Translations under genes and position numbers: made by a program
The notes under the pieces: generated by a model
Seen by the model: the letters and a program-made list of their open reading frames with translations, nothing else
The model's database searches: none
Told to the model about the DNA's origin: nothing
Shown here: one piece after another, positions 55,430-63,867 of the stretch
Position numbering within the stretch: position 1 is the first letter of the stretch
Layout: each line of letters starts with the position of its first letter
NCBI RefSeq assembly: GCF_046127645.1
Contig: NZ_CP175919.1
DNA length: 64,000 nucleotides
DNA from: Clostridium_F caseinilyticum
GTDB lineage: Bacteria > Bacillota > Clostridia > Clostridiales > Clostridiaceae
Direction: 5' to 3' (one strand)

Positions 55430-56275
55430 TTATTCAATAATATCTTGTGTGCAACTTAATGCTATTCCAAGTGGTGTAACAAACATAGGATTTTTAGGCT
55501 TATGAGTATATATTCCTGTTTGCTTTTCAATAATTTCTTCAATTCCTGTTAAGCAACAAGTACCACCTACTAAAGAAATTTCATTTACATCATAATTTTC
55601 AATATGTTTATTAATAATTGATGATACCTTTTCAACTACTGGCTTTAGTACTGGTAAAATTTCTCTATGATTTTTAATATCTCTTTTAAATTCATCTGCC
55701 TTGTTAAAAGGCATTTCATATGCACCTGAAATAACTAATGAAAAATGAGTACCACCTGTAGGTTCATCAACAACATGAACAACTTTTCCATTCTTTAATA
55801 TTGATATTCCAGTTGTTCCACCACCGATATCTACAACTGCACCATTTTCAATTTTAAGTACAGCATTTGCAGCAGTAGGTTCATCTAAAAGACATGTCAA
55901 TTCAAAACCTGCACCTTGAACTACATTTTTAATAGCTCCAGAATCTAATGAATCTGTTCCAGGTGGAATTGCAGCAGCGGCATAAATAAGCTCTGTATTT
56001 AATTTTTCTTCAATTTCCTGTTTAAGTTCTCTTACAATCCTTACTGCTCCAATATAATCAACAACCATACCATCGCGAACTACATCTGCATATCTATATG
56101 CACCTGCCACTGGATTATAATTTTCATCTAAAACAGCTAATACTACACAAGCAGTACCTAAGTCTACACCTGTATAATAAACAGAAGACCCATTAACAAT
56201 TGGTTTTTCTATAACTTCTTCAAACTTTCGAACCATATTATCACAATATTCAAAAGTTAATTTTTCCTCTGACAT
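55430..56275 (-). CDS. eutJ: EutJ-like chaperone of the actin/Hsp70 fold
   Basis: About 281 aa from ATG 56275 (AGGAGGAAAAGA upstream). ATPase blocks are seen: YYTGVDLGTACVVLAVLDE, LDEPTAANAVL, AVVDIGGGTTGISIL and EISLVGGTCCLTGIE. EutJ is thought to help folding or assembly of compartment proteins. The start overlaps the end of the EutT-like gene. Confidence 0.88.
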   Translation of the reverse strand: MSEEKLTFEYCDNMVRKFEEVIEKPIVNGSSVYYTGVDLGTACVVLAVLDENYNPVAGAYRYADVVRDGMVVDYIGAVRIVRELKQEIEEKLNTELIYAAAAIPPGTDSLDSGAIKNVVQGAGFELTCLLDEPTAANAVLKIENGAVVDIGGGTTGISILKNGKVVHVVDEPTGGTHFSLVISGAYEMPFNKADEFKRDIKNHREILPVLKPVVEKVSSIINKHIENYDVNEISLVGGTCCLTGIEEIIEKQTGIYTHKPKNPMFVTPLGIALSCTQDIIE

Positions 56276-56970
56276 TCTTTTCCTCCTACTGCTAAACAAA
56301 TTAATTGAGACAGTGAATTAATTATTGAATTAACATTGTCCATAATTTTGTTTTTTAAAGTTTCATCATTTTTATATGTGTCCATTATCTCAAACTGTAA
56401 TTCTTGAAGTGTACATCGAAGTACATTCATTTTTAAAATTGAATTGCTTTTTGGAAGCTGCATATGAAATTCTGTTATTTCAAAACAATCATCAAGGTCC
56501 GTTTTAGAATTTGCTGAATTCATTCCGGTACATTCTTTTACACAAACAGATTCAAGAGTACCTTTTCCATCTAAAACATTTCTGATGTTTGATATTTTCC
56601 TACCTAAATTTATAACATTTTGTGCTAAAATAATATCTTCTCTTAATATTTCACTACTAGTCACAAGAAATGCTGCCTCTATAGATTTTAATTTACAGCA
56701 AAGCTTCTTATTTAGATTGAATTCTACATCAATATTTCCCACATCTTTTACTGTTTCTTTAGTTTTTTCTGCTGATTTTTTTGGGGAAACATTAGCATTT
56801 ACTTTTGAAGACTTATTTGCTTTTGAATCATCATTTAATTTTATTCCTTTATCAGATAAATACTCAGCTGCTCCAGGGGTAAGGCGCTGTCCTTGTTCTA
56901 ACTTGTAGGTATCAAAAGGGTCTTTTCTATATAAATCTCTTAAATACTCTTCCGTAATAAATTTCATCAT
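56257..56970 (-). CDS. EutT-like protein lacking the cobalamin-enzyme metal motif
   Basis: 237 aa. The N-terminus (MKFITEEYLRDLYRKDPFDTYKL, then GQRLTPGAAEYLSDKGIKL) and the C-terminal block (FHMQLPKSNSILKMNVLRCTLQELQFEI) align with EutT-type cobalamin adenosyltransferases. The His/Cys ligand cluster of EutT is not visible, and a low-complexity KANKSSKVNANVSPKK linker is inserted. The choline pathway needs no B12, so it has probably been repurposed, perhaps as a scaffold. Confidence 0.65.
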   Translation of the reverse strand: MMKFITEEYLRDLYRKDPFDTYKLEQGQRLTPGAAEYLSDKGIKLNDDSKANKSSKVNANVSPKKSAEKTKETVKDVGNIDVEFNLNKKLCCKLKSIEAAFLVTSSEILREDIILAQNVINLGRKISNIRNVLDGKGTLESVCVKECTGMNSANSKTDLDDCFEITEFHMQLPKSNSILKMNVLRCTLQELQFEIMDTYKNDETLKNKIMDNVNSIINSLSQLICLAVGGKECQRKN

Positions 56971-56983
56971 TGACCTTTACTCC

Positions 56984-57424
56984 TCACCTTTTTTCAAATA
57001 AATACTCTTTTAAAGCATCAATTCCTGTTCCCATTTCAAAGCTAATATGAAAATATGGTTCTGATACCCCTATTTTTTTTAATTGCATTACACATTTTTC
57101 TTTGTTTTCAGGCATCAAATCACATTTTGTTATAACCCCAATGACTGGGCAGCTAAAAGATTTTGCAAATCCATGGGAGTATATTTCAGTGCAATTAGAC
57201 TGGTCAACCAATATAAGTACACAAGATGCATCCTGAGCTGCTGCAATTATATGTTTATACATCCATGCATTCTCTATATAGGAGCCTGGAACATCAATGG
57301 TGTTTTTACCATAAATTAAATCTGGTGTTCTTCTTAATGGACCATCATAATCATTTAATGCGTTAACTAATGTAGTTTGTCCGCATTTTGAAGGACCAAT
57401 TACCATTATGCGCTTTTTTCTCAT
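56984..57424 (-). CDS. eutP: EutP/PduV-like small GTPase-fold protein
   Basis: 146 aa. The P-loop is GPSKCGQTTL, the switch/G3 is IDVPGSYIEN, and G4 is ITKCDLMPENK. These match EutP/PduV, which in other systems have been linked to compartment positioning or kinase activity. The start overlaps the preceding BMC gene stop by 4 nt (ATGA). Confidence 0.9.
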   Translation of the reverse strand: MRKKRIMVIGPSKCGQTTLVNALNDYDGPLRRTPDLIYGKNTIDVPGSYIENAWMYKHIIAAAQDASCVLILVDQSNCTEIYSHGFAKSFSCPVIGVITKCDLMPENKEKCVMQLKKIGVSEPYFHISFEMGTGIDALKEYLFEKR

Positions 57425-57774
57425 GTTCTTGTAATGGGAGCTGTGGTAAATCCAAGCATATCCTTTAACGTATTATTTACTGCGCTAAGGGCTGTTTCAA
57501 CACTTTGAACATCACCACTTATTACAACAGAGCCTGTAAAACGATCAAGAAATCCTATTTCAACATCTGAAGCCTTTGTAGCAATATCTGCTGCAATAAT
57601 AGCAGTTTCAAAAGGCGATAAAGTTAAAATACCTATTGCTCCTTTTTCATCAATTCCAAGACGATCATATATATCAGGCATTGGTGATGCAATAACATGA
57701 GCTATAGTAATCTGCTTTCCTGGTACTGACTCTTGTATAACACGCTGCATATTTCTATCAGAAAAATCTCCCAT
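57421..57774 (-). CDS. eutS: EutS/PduU-type BMC shell protein
   Basis: 117 aa with the circularly permuted BMC order: an N-terminal beta segment (RVIQESVPGKQITIAHVIASP) precedes GAIGILTLSPFETAIIAADIATKA and FTGSVVISGDVQSVETALS. EutS/PduU hexamers carry a beta-barrel plug over the pore. Confidence 0.9.
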   Translation of the reverse strand: MGDFSDRNMQRVIQESVPGKQITIAHVIASPMPDIYDRLGIDEKGAIGILTLSPFETAIIAADIATKASDVEIGFLDRFTGSVVISGDVQSVETALSAVNNTLKDMLGFTTAPITRT

Positions 57775-57821
57775 AAACCTTACCTTCCATCTTATTATCT
57801 ATTTGAAAATTATTTAATGTA

Positions 57822-57850
57822 ACTCATTCTCCTTTGTCGAATGAGTAAGC
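57822..57850 (-). promoter_or_regulatory. Intercistronic hairpin before eutS
   Basis: ACTCATTC and GAATGAGT form a perfect 8-bp stem around a 9-nt loop, preceded by GCTT. The motif GCTTACTCATTC is shared with the gap before eutQ. Confidence 0.5.
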
Positions 57851-57884
57851 GATTCACACAAAATCATAGATTTTGGTTCTCTGC

Positions 57885-58847
57885 TTAATGGCGGACTACC
57901 TTTACAGGTAAATCATATTTTTTAATCCATCCTTCTATTCTATCTAAGTCTTCACTTTTAAGGCTTGGATCATCTTTTATAGGATATTCAATTCCTAATT
58001 GGTTATATTTATTTACACCCATCTTATGATATGGTAGTAAATCAATTCCTTTAAAGTTTTTATAATCTTTATATGGTAGTAAAAACTCCATAGTTTTTTC
58101 TATCTCATCTTGAGAATCATTTATACCTTTAAGTAAAGGCATACGAATCTTTACATTATGTTTGTTTTTAAGTAATTCCTGAAGATTTTCTAAAATCCTC
58201 TCATTTCTTACACCTGTTAATTCACGGTGTCTATCAGAATTAATATTTTTAATATCAAATAAGAATAAATCTACAAACTCTGCAACCTTAAGTATTGTAT
58301 CAAGCTTTGTATAACCACAAGTTTCTATTGCTGTGTTTATCCCTTCTTGCTTACATGCCATTAATAAGCTAGTAGCAGCTTCGGGCTGCATCAAAACTTC
58401 TCCACCACCTAATGTAACTCCACCACCGGACATTTCATAAAAAGTTCTATCTTCTTCTACAATCTTTAAAAGTTCAGAGATAGTTTTTTCTTCTCCAACT
58501 ATTGATATTGCAGACTTAAGACAAGCTTCTTTACACTTACCACATCCGATACAATCAATTTCATGATTAACTTCATGTTTTAGAGTTTTATTAGAAATAG
58601 TATGTATTCCTACAGGACAAGCGGAAACACAAGCTCCACAATTAACACATAAGTTGCTTTTAAGCATAACTCTATATTTCTTTTCTAGTCCTTCAGGATT
58701 TGCACACCATTTACAGCGAAGAGGACATCCTTGGAAAAATACTAAAGTTCTTATTCCATCTCCGTCATACATATTGTATTTTTGTATATTAAAAATCCTT
58801 GCTTTTCGTTCGATTATACCTAAATTTCCATTACTCATATTACTCAT
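57885..58847 (-). CDS. cutD: CutD, glycyl-radical activating enzyme of choline lyase
   Basis: 320 aa. The radical-SAM cluster motif is C41-x3-C45-x2-C48 in FQGCPLRCKWCANP. Two ferredoxin-type clusters follow (CVNCGACVSACPVG; CIGCGKCKEACLKS), as usual in this subclass. GGGVTLGGGEVLMQP is the SAM-binding region. It abstracts a hydrogen from Gly821 of CutC, creating the glycyl radical. ATG 58838 (third codon on) has a better spacing to GGAG than the ATG at 58847. It directly follows cutC. Confidence 0.95.
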   Translation of the reverse strand: MSNMSNGNLGIIERKARIFNIQKYNMYDGDGIRTLVFFQGCPLRCKWCANPEGLEKKYRVMLKSNLCVNCGACVSACPVGIHTISNKTLKHEVNHEIDCIGCGKCKEACLKSAISIVGEEKTISELLKIVEEDRTFYEMSGGGVTLGGGEVLMQPEAATSLLMACKQEGINTAIETCGYTKLDTILKVAEFVDLFLFDIKNINSDRHRELTGVRNERILENLQELLKNKHNVKIRMPLLKGINDSQDEIEKTMEFLLPYKDYKNFKGIDLLPYHKMGVNKYNQLGIEYPIKDDPSLKSEDLDRIEGWIKKYDLPVKVVRH

Positions 58848-58892
58848 TCTCCAGTTTCATTTTCTTTGATTTTTAATATATATCTTACTATA

Positions 58893-58926
58893 TCTGCAAT
58901 CTACAAAGATTTATGTAGATTGCAGA
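58893..58926. repeat. Perfect hairpin between cutC and cutD
   Basis: TCTGCAATCTACA (58893-58905) and TGTAGATTGCAGA (58914-58926) form a 13-bp perfect stem with an 8-nt loop. No T-run follows on the minus strand, so it is not a simple terminator. It probably sets the relative mRNA levels of cutC and cutD by stabilising or processing the transcript. Confidence 0.7.
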
Positions 58927-58981
58927 CTTTATATAAATTATTTTAAAGGGACTTAAGGTATATATTTTTTATCAAATTTTA

Positions 58982-61522
58982 TTAGAAATGTGTAAGCATA
59001 GTTCTACTGATGATTTCATCTTGAACATCTTTACATAATTCAACGAAGAATGCACTATATCCAGCAACACGAACAATTAAATCACGATATTGCTCTGGAT
59101 GTTTTTGAGCTTCTATTAAAGTCTTATTATCTAAATAGTTAAATTGAACTTCTCCAAGTTGAAGGGCACAAGCACTACGTAATAATGTAATGATTCCTTG
59201 TTCTCCTTCTGGTGTATCAAGAAGACCAGATATTAACTTAAAGTTGTGAACCATACCTATATTCATGTCTTCACAAGTCATTTTAGAAACAGATTTTATT
59301 ATAGAAGTAGGTCCTTTAAAATCAGCTCCTTGTGATGGACTTATACCATCTGATAAAGGCATCCATGCTCTACGTCCATTTGCTGTAGCTCCAGTCAATT
59401 GTCCAAATGGAGTGTTGTTTGATATTGATAAAGTACCATGACTAAGTACTGAATATAATGTTTTATATTGACGATGTTCTTGTTCTGTAAAGTTAATTAA
59501 ATCAGCAGCAATTAAATCTGCATAATCATCATCGTTACCATACTTAGGTGCTTCTAAGCAGTCTTTTCTTAATTGTTCATATCCAACAAAGTCTGCTTTT
59601 AAAGCTTCGTTCATTTCTTGTAGTGTATATTTTTTATCTTCAAATACTAATTTCTTTATAGCTGCCATGGAATCTGTGTAAGTAGCAAGACCACTCCATA
59701 CTACTCCAGGTCCGAAGTTGTACATAGCTCCACCTGCTTCTACTCCTTTACCATTTTCCATACAACCTTCATACATCATAGACATAAGTGGCTTTGGAGC
59801 AAGTTCTCTGTGAACACGTTGAGAAATTACTGTAGCAACGCTTGTCCATTTAGTTATGAATTTAATTTGTTCTTTAACAGCAGCTTCAAATTGTTCATAA
59901 GTTTTAAATTGGCTTAAGTCTCCCATATCTGGGCATACTTGTTTTTCATACCATAATGGTACACCGTGATTTAAAACAAGTTCTATACATATTGGCCATT
60001 GAGTGTATCCTGTAGAAGTCCATTGATATAATCTACCTGATTTTTGTGGTTCAACACAACCCATTAAGCAGTAATCTCTTGCATCTTCTATAGAAACACC
60101 TTTAGCTAACATCATTTTTATGTGAACATCATCAAAGTGGCATGCTGGGAATCCCATACCTGCACGAATAACGTCAACTATCTTTTTAAGGTATTTTTGT
60201 GGTGATCCTTTATGGATACGACAAGCTAAAGATGGTTGATATATTTTAACGTGACGAACTGCATCCATTAAAAGGTATGTTAATTCGTTTGTAGCATCAC
60301 GGCCTTCTCTAGTAACACCACCTAAACACATGTTAACGAATGGTTGGTATCCTGCGAAGAATTTTGAACCGCCTTCACTTGTTATCCACATCATTTCAGA
60401 CATTTTTATAAGCATACAACCTGATAGTTCAAATGCTTCATAATCAGTCATACGTCCAGCTTCAATATCAGCTTTGTAGAATGGATACATGTATTGGTCA
60501 ACACGTCCTATGGACATACCTGTTTGGTTTTCTTCAACTACAAGTAATGATTCTATAGTCCAAACTGCTTGAATTGCTTCCCAATAAGTGCTTGGTTTAT
60601 GAGCTGGAACTTTAGCATTTATTTCAGAAATCTTTTGAAGTTCTGCTTTTCTCTTAGGGTTAGTTTCTTTTGTAGCTAATTCAGCAGCATAGTCTGACAT
60701 ACGTTTAGCATATATCATAACACCTTCAGCAGTATCAATTAATGATTTATAGAAGTATATTTTATCTATATCTTCTGGTTTATCATAGCTAAGACTTTCT
60801 AATTTTTCTTCTGCTTCTCTTTTTATATCAAGCATACCTTTTTTCATTAATATAACATCATATCCTGGGTTAGAGTCTCCTCCACCATTTACTGCGTGGT
60901 ATGAACAATCTGAAACAAAAGATTCTCCTGAAAGTTCCCATACTCCTGCTTCACGATATTGATCTTCGCAGTATTCATCAACGGATTTACCTGCCCAATA
61001 TGGGAATAATTCTTCACGCATAATCTTTTTATCTTCTTCTGATATATAGAATGGATCTTGTGGACGATTTCCTATTGTATCAATTTCATCTACCATCCAT
61101 CTCCAAGCTATATCAGGTGAAAAAGCTCCTGCACGAGGTTTTCCGTTTGGTGCTCCAACGATAAGTTCGTGGTCTTGAATTAAAAGTGGTGCAGTTTCAC
61201 AACAATGTTTAAAACATTTTCCACGTAAAACTGATTTAGGAATACCAGGGTTTTCTTTAGCTATCTTAGTAATAGCTCTTGCTCTATGAGTTGTTATTGA
61301 TGGAACATGTTTCATATAGTTTTCTTTTAATTTAACTAAACGTTCTGTCATTCCATCTGGTATTTGACCATTATTGTCACACACAACTTTTGATGTAGCT
61401 GTTTCTTCTTTTGTTATTTCACTTGAAACACTTTGAAACATTTTCATTAAACTAGCGCGTTCTTCATCAGACATGTCTTTAGTAGCTTCCATAAATTTAT
61501 TTGAAAATTCACGTATATCCAA
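58982..61522 (-). CDS. cutC: CutC, choline trimethylamine-lyase (glycyl radical enzyme)
   Basis: 846 aa. The thiyl-radical Cys489 and base Glu491 lie in LMGCVEPQKSGRLYQW. The choline-specific TSTGYTQW segment follows. The glycyl radical Gly821 is in VRVAGYSAFFVEL, 26 residues from the end, all at the positions known for Desulfovibrio CutC. It splits choline to trimethylamine and acetaldehyde without oxygen. A short helical N-terminus (REFSNKFMEATKDMSDEERA) is typical of compartment-targeted forms. It is the key enzyme of the operon. Confidence 0.97.
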   Translation of the reverse strand: MDIREFSNKFMEATKDMSDEERASLMKMFQSVSSEITKEETATSKVVCDNNGQIPDGMTERLVKLKENYMKHVPSITTHRARAITKIAKENPGIPKSVLRGKCFKHCCETAPLLIQDHELIVGAPNGKPRAGAFSPDIAWRWMVDEIDTIGNRPQDPFYISEEDKKIMREELFPYWAGKSVDEYCEDQYREAGVWELSGESFVSDCSYHAVNGGGDSNPGYDVILMKKGMLDIKREAEEKLESLSYDKPEDIDKIYFYKSLIDTAEGVMIYAKRMSDYAAELATKETNPKRKAELQKISEINAKVPAHKPSTYWEAIQAVWTIESLLVVEENQTGMSIGRVDQYMYPFYKADIEAGRMTDYEAFELSGCMLIKMSEMMWITSEGGSKFFAGYQPFVNMCLGGVTREGRDATNELTYLLMDAVRHVKIYQPSLACRIHKGSPQKYLKKIVDVIRAGMGFPACHFDDVHIKMMLAKGVSIEDARDYCLMGCVEPQKSGRLYQWTSTGYTQWPICIELVLNHGVPLWYEKQVCPDMGDLSQFKTYEQFEAAVKEQIKFITKWTSVATVISQRVHRELAPKPLMSMMYEGCMENGKGVEAGGAMYNFGPGVVWSGLATYTDSMAAIKKLVFEDKKYTLQEMNEALKADFVGYEQLRKDCLEAPKYGNDDDYADLIAADLINFTEQEHRQYKTLYSVLSHGTLSISNNTPFGQLTGATANGRRAWMPLSDGISPSQGADFKGPTSIIKSVSKMTCEDMNIGMVHNFKLISGLLDTPEGEQGIITLLRSACALQLGEVQFNYLDNKTLIEAQKHPEQYRDLIVRVAGYSAFFVELCKDVQDEIISRTMLTHF

Positions 61523-61571
61523 TTTATTCCCTCACATTCTTTAATGTATTTCATATATTAAATATGATTTT

Positions 61572-63065
61572 TTATTTTAAGTCTTGTAGGACTTTTTTTA
61601 ATATACTCTCTAATAACTTGTAGTTATCTATCTCATTTCCATTTATCTTCCCATTTGAAATAGCAGAAATTGAATCCTCTTTATCCTTCACTGTGTTAAC
61701 AAATTCATCCATATTTCGAACTCCATATCCAACTTTACGAATATATAATAAGTTCTTAGGTGAAACATTGTCTGAAGTCATTCCATGACCTGCAGAACCA
61801 CTTCCTAATGTCATTGAAGGAAACAAATTTGTAGTAGCCCCCATACTACCAAAGGTTCCTGCAGTATTTACAAGTACTCTTCCAACGGGTTTTTTAAGTG
61901 CAAATTGACGAATAACTTCTTCATCCATTGAATGTATCACAAGTGTATGTCCATATCTTTCAGTAAGTAATAATTCTATACATTTTTCACAAGCATGCAT
62001 CCAATCATCTTCTATATAAAAGGCTAAAACAGGACAAAGTTTTTCTCTTGAATAAGGATTTTTCTTAGAAACAAACTTTTGCTTAGAAATAAGTACCTTT
62101 ACACTTTCTGAAACTATAAACCCAGCTTTCTTAGCTAAAAATTGTGGAGATTTACCAATCATCTCTAAATTAGGGCTTCCATCTTGATTAAAAAGAATTG
62201 CTCCTAATTTTAAAGATTCTTCTTCAGTCATAAAATATCCACCACTTTTAATAAGCTCTTGTTCTACTTCTGATGCAATTAAGCTATCAACAACAATTGA
62301 TTGTTCAGCAGCTGACACCACCCCATAATCGAAGTTTTTACTATCAATAATGTCTTTAACTGCTTTTTTTATATCTGCTGTGCGTTCTATAAAGGCTGGA
62401 CCGTTTCCATTGCCTCCATAGATCACTGGCTTACCAGATTTGTAAGCTGCATCAAGCATATCTATAACTCCTGTGTTCATTATTAAAGATGTATCTTTAT
62501 GATTCATAAGTTCTAATGAACCACTTTTAGTTACTGTGTGAAGATATGCAATTGCACCTTCTGGAAGTCCTACACCTTCTGCAGCTCTAATTAAAATGTC
62601 AATTGTTTTGCAGATTGCTTTTTTAGCTCTTGGATGAGGTGAAAATATAATTACATTTCCTGATTTAATTGCAATAAGTGCTTTATATATGGTCGTAGAT
62701 ACTGGACTTGTTGATGGTGAAAAGGCTATAACAACACCCATAGGCACCCCAACATCCATTGTTTTATTAATTTTATCTTCATCAATAATACCTACACACC
62801 TCATGCCTTTAAGCCTAGCTTTTAGATATTTACACACAAAGTGATTTTTAATGTATTTATCTTCCCACTTTCCATATTCCGTTTCTTCACTAGATATTTT
62901 TGCAAGTTCTTTTAGATGTTTTTCAACTTCTTCAGTCATGCGTTCAACTATTTCATCAAGTTTTTCCTGTGGGAAGGTTGCTAATTTTCTTTGTGCCTCT
63001 CGGGCGTTTTCAACAAGAATTCTAGCTTCCTGCATGGAGAGTAAATCATTATCTATAATATTCAT
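61572..63065 (-). CDS. Aldehyde-dehydrogenase homologue lacking the catalytic cysteine
   Basis: 497 aa, EutE/PduP-like over its whole length (IAFSPSTSPVSTTIYKALIA; IIFSPHPRAKKA; GPAFIERTADI; SGGYFMTEEES). At the position of the catalytic Cys251 of the other aldehyde dehydrogenase it has Ser251 (FDYGVVSAAEQS). The nucleotide-loop glycines (GVGAGN) are changed to YGGNGNG. It should not form the thiohemiacetal and may be a structural or regulatory pseudoenzyme. Its place between shell genes and cutC corresponds to CutB-like genes of other cut clusters. A C-terminal helix (NYKLLESILKKVLQDLK) may be a targeting peptide. Confidence 0.88.
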   Translation of the reverse strand: MNIIDNDLLSMQEARILVENAREAQRKLATFPQEKLDEIVERMTEEVEKHLKELAKISSEETEYGKWEDKYIKNHFVCKYLKARLKGMRCVGIIDEDKINKTMDVGVPMGVVIAFSPSTSPVSTTIYKALIAIKSGNVIIFSPHPRAKKAICKTIDILIRAAEGVGLPEGAIAYLHTVTKSGSLELMNHKDTSLIMNTGVIDMLDAAYKSGKPVIYGGNGNGPAFIERTADIKKAVKDIIDSKNFDYGVVSAAEQSIVVDSLIASEVEQELIKSGGYFMTEEESLKLGAILFNQDGSPNLEMIGKSPQFLAKKAGFIVSESVKVLISKQKFVSKKNPYSREKLCPVLAFYIEDDWMHACEKCIELLLTERYGHTLVIHSMDEEVIRQFALKKPVGRVLVNTAGTFGSMGATTNLFPSMTLGSGSAGHGMTSDNVSPKNLLYIRKVGYGVRNMDEFVNTVKDKEDSISAISNGKINGNEIDNYKLLESILKKVLQDLK

Positions 63066-63101
63066 CTTTCTCTCTCCTTTTCCTTAGAAAAAATATATTT
63101 T

Positions 63102-63410
63102 CTATTCTGTTACAAGATCTGTAATTGCATAACGTTTTATTATTTTTTCAAGATCTTCATGTGGTCTTGGTATAACTATTGAGCTATAAAGGTTTCCACC
63201 TTCCATTGAGTTAACTGCGTTAGCTCCAGCCTCTACTGCTGTTTTACAAGCACCAACATCGCCACGAACTAATACAGATATATAACCTGATGCAACATTT
63301 TCATAGCCTATAAGCTCAACATCTGCTGATTTGCACATAGCGTCTGCTGCTTCTAAAGCAAAAACTAGACCAAAAGTTTCGATTAATCCTAAAGCTTCAT
63401 ATCTTGCCAT
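63102..63410 (-). CDS. BMC-H shell protein
   Basis: 102 aa: YEALGLIETFGLVFALEAADAM, ENVASGYISVLVRGDVGACKTAVEAG and IVIPRPHEDLEKII are BMC-H blocks. The pore loop (YENVASGY) differs from the GGGL type of the distal shell genes, so it may pass different metabolites. Confidence 0.95.
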   Translation of the reverse strand: MARYEALGLIETFGLVFALEAADAMCKSADVELIGYENVASGYISVLVRGDVGACKTAVEAGANAVNSMEGGNLYSSIVIPRPHEDLEKIIKRYAITDLVTE

Positions 63411-63433
63411 ATGTATATCATTCCCTTTCTATT

Positions 63434-63730
63434 TTATAAATCTATATCGTGTACTGAAACAATATCGCCTACTTCTCTAATAGGACGTGGCATAACATTG
63501 TGTGCTGTTAATTTACCGATAGCTCTAGCAGCCTCAGCTCCTGCTTCTACAGCAGATCTTACTGCACCAACATCACCTTTTACCATAATAGTTACAAGGG
63601 TTGAACCAATATTTTCATAAGAAATTAACTCAACATTAGCCGCCTTAAGCATTTTATCTGCCGCTTCAAGTGCAGGAACTAATCCTATTGTTTCCACAAG
63701 GCCTAAAGCCTCATCTCCATAATATCTCAT
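63434..63730 (-). CDS. BMC-H shell protein, first gene of the cut operon
   Basis: 98 aa: EALGLVETIGLVPALEAADKML, ENIGSTLVTIMVKGDVGAVRSAVEAGAEAA and HNVMPRPIREVGDI. AAGGAAGGAGG precedes the start. Hexamers of this type tile the shell facets. It lies 105 bp downstream of the predicted operon promoter. Confidence 0.95.
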   Translation of the reverse strand: MRYYGDEALGLVETIGLVPALEAADKMLKAANVELISYENIGSTLVTIMVKGDVGAVRSAVEAGAEAARAIGKLTAHNVMPRPIREVGDIVSVHDIDL

Positions 63731-63835
63731 TTTTAATTCCTCCTTCCTTATCCTAGCCCAATATACTTTTCATTAATTATACTTCTATTACTCTGTGTAG
63801 GTTTTCATACATTTCCTGTTCATTACTATACATTG

Positions 63836-63867
63836 ATTATATCCCTTACCCTTTGGGGGAAAGTCAA
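63836..63867 (-). promoter_or_regulatory. Promoter of the cut operon with long spacer and dyad
   Basis: On the minus strand TTGACT (63867-63862) and TATAAT (63841-63836) are separated by 20 bp. The spacer holds an imperfect dyad, CTTTCCC...GGGTAAG. Long spacers with a central dyad are the hallmark of MerR-type activation. No regulator gene is visible in the window. Confidence 0.6.
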
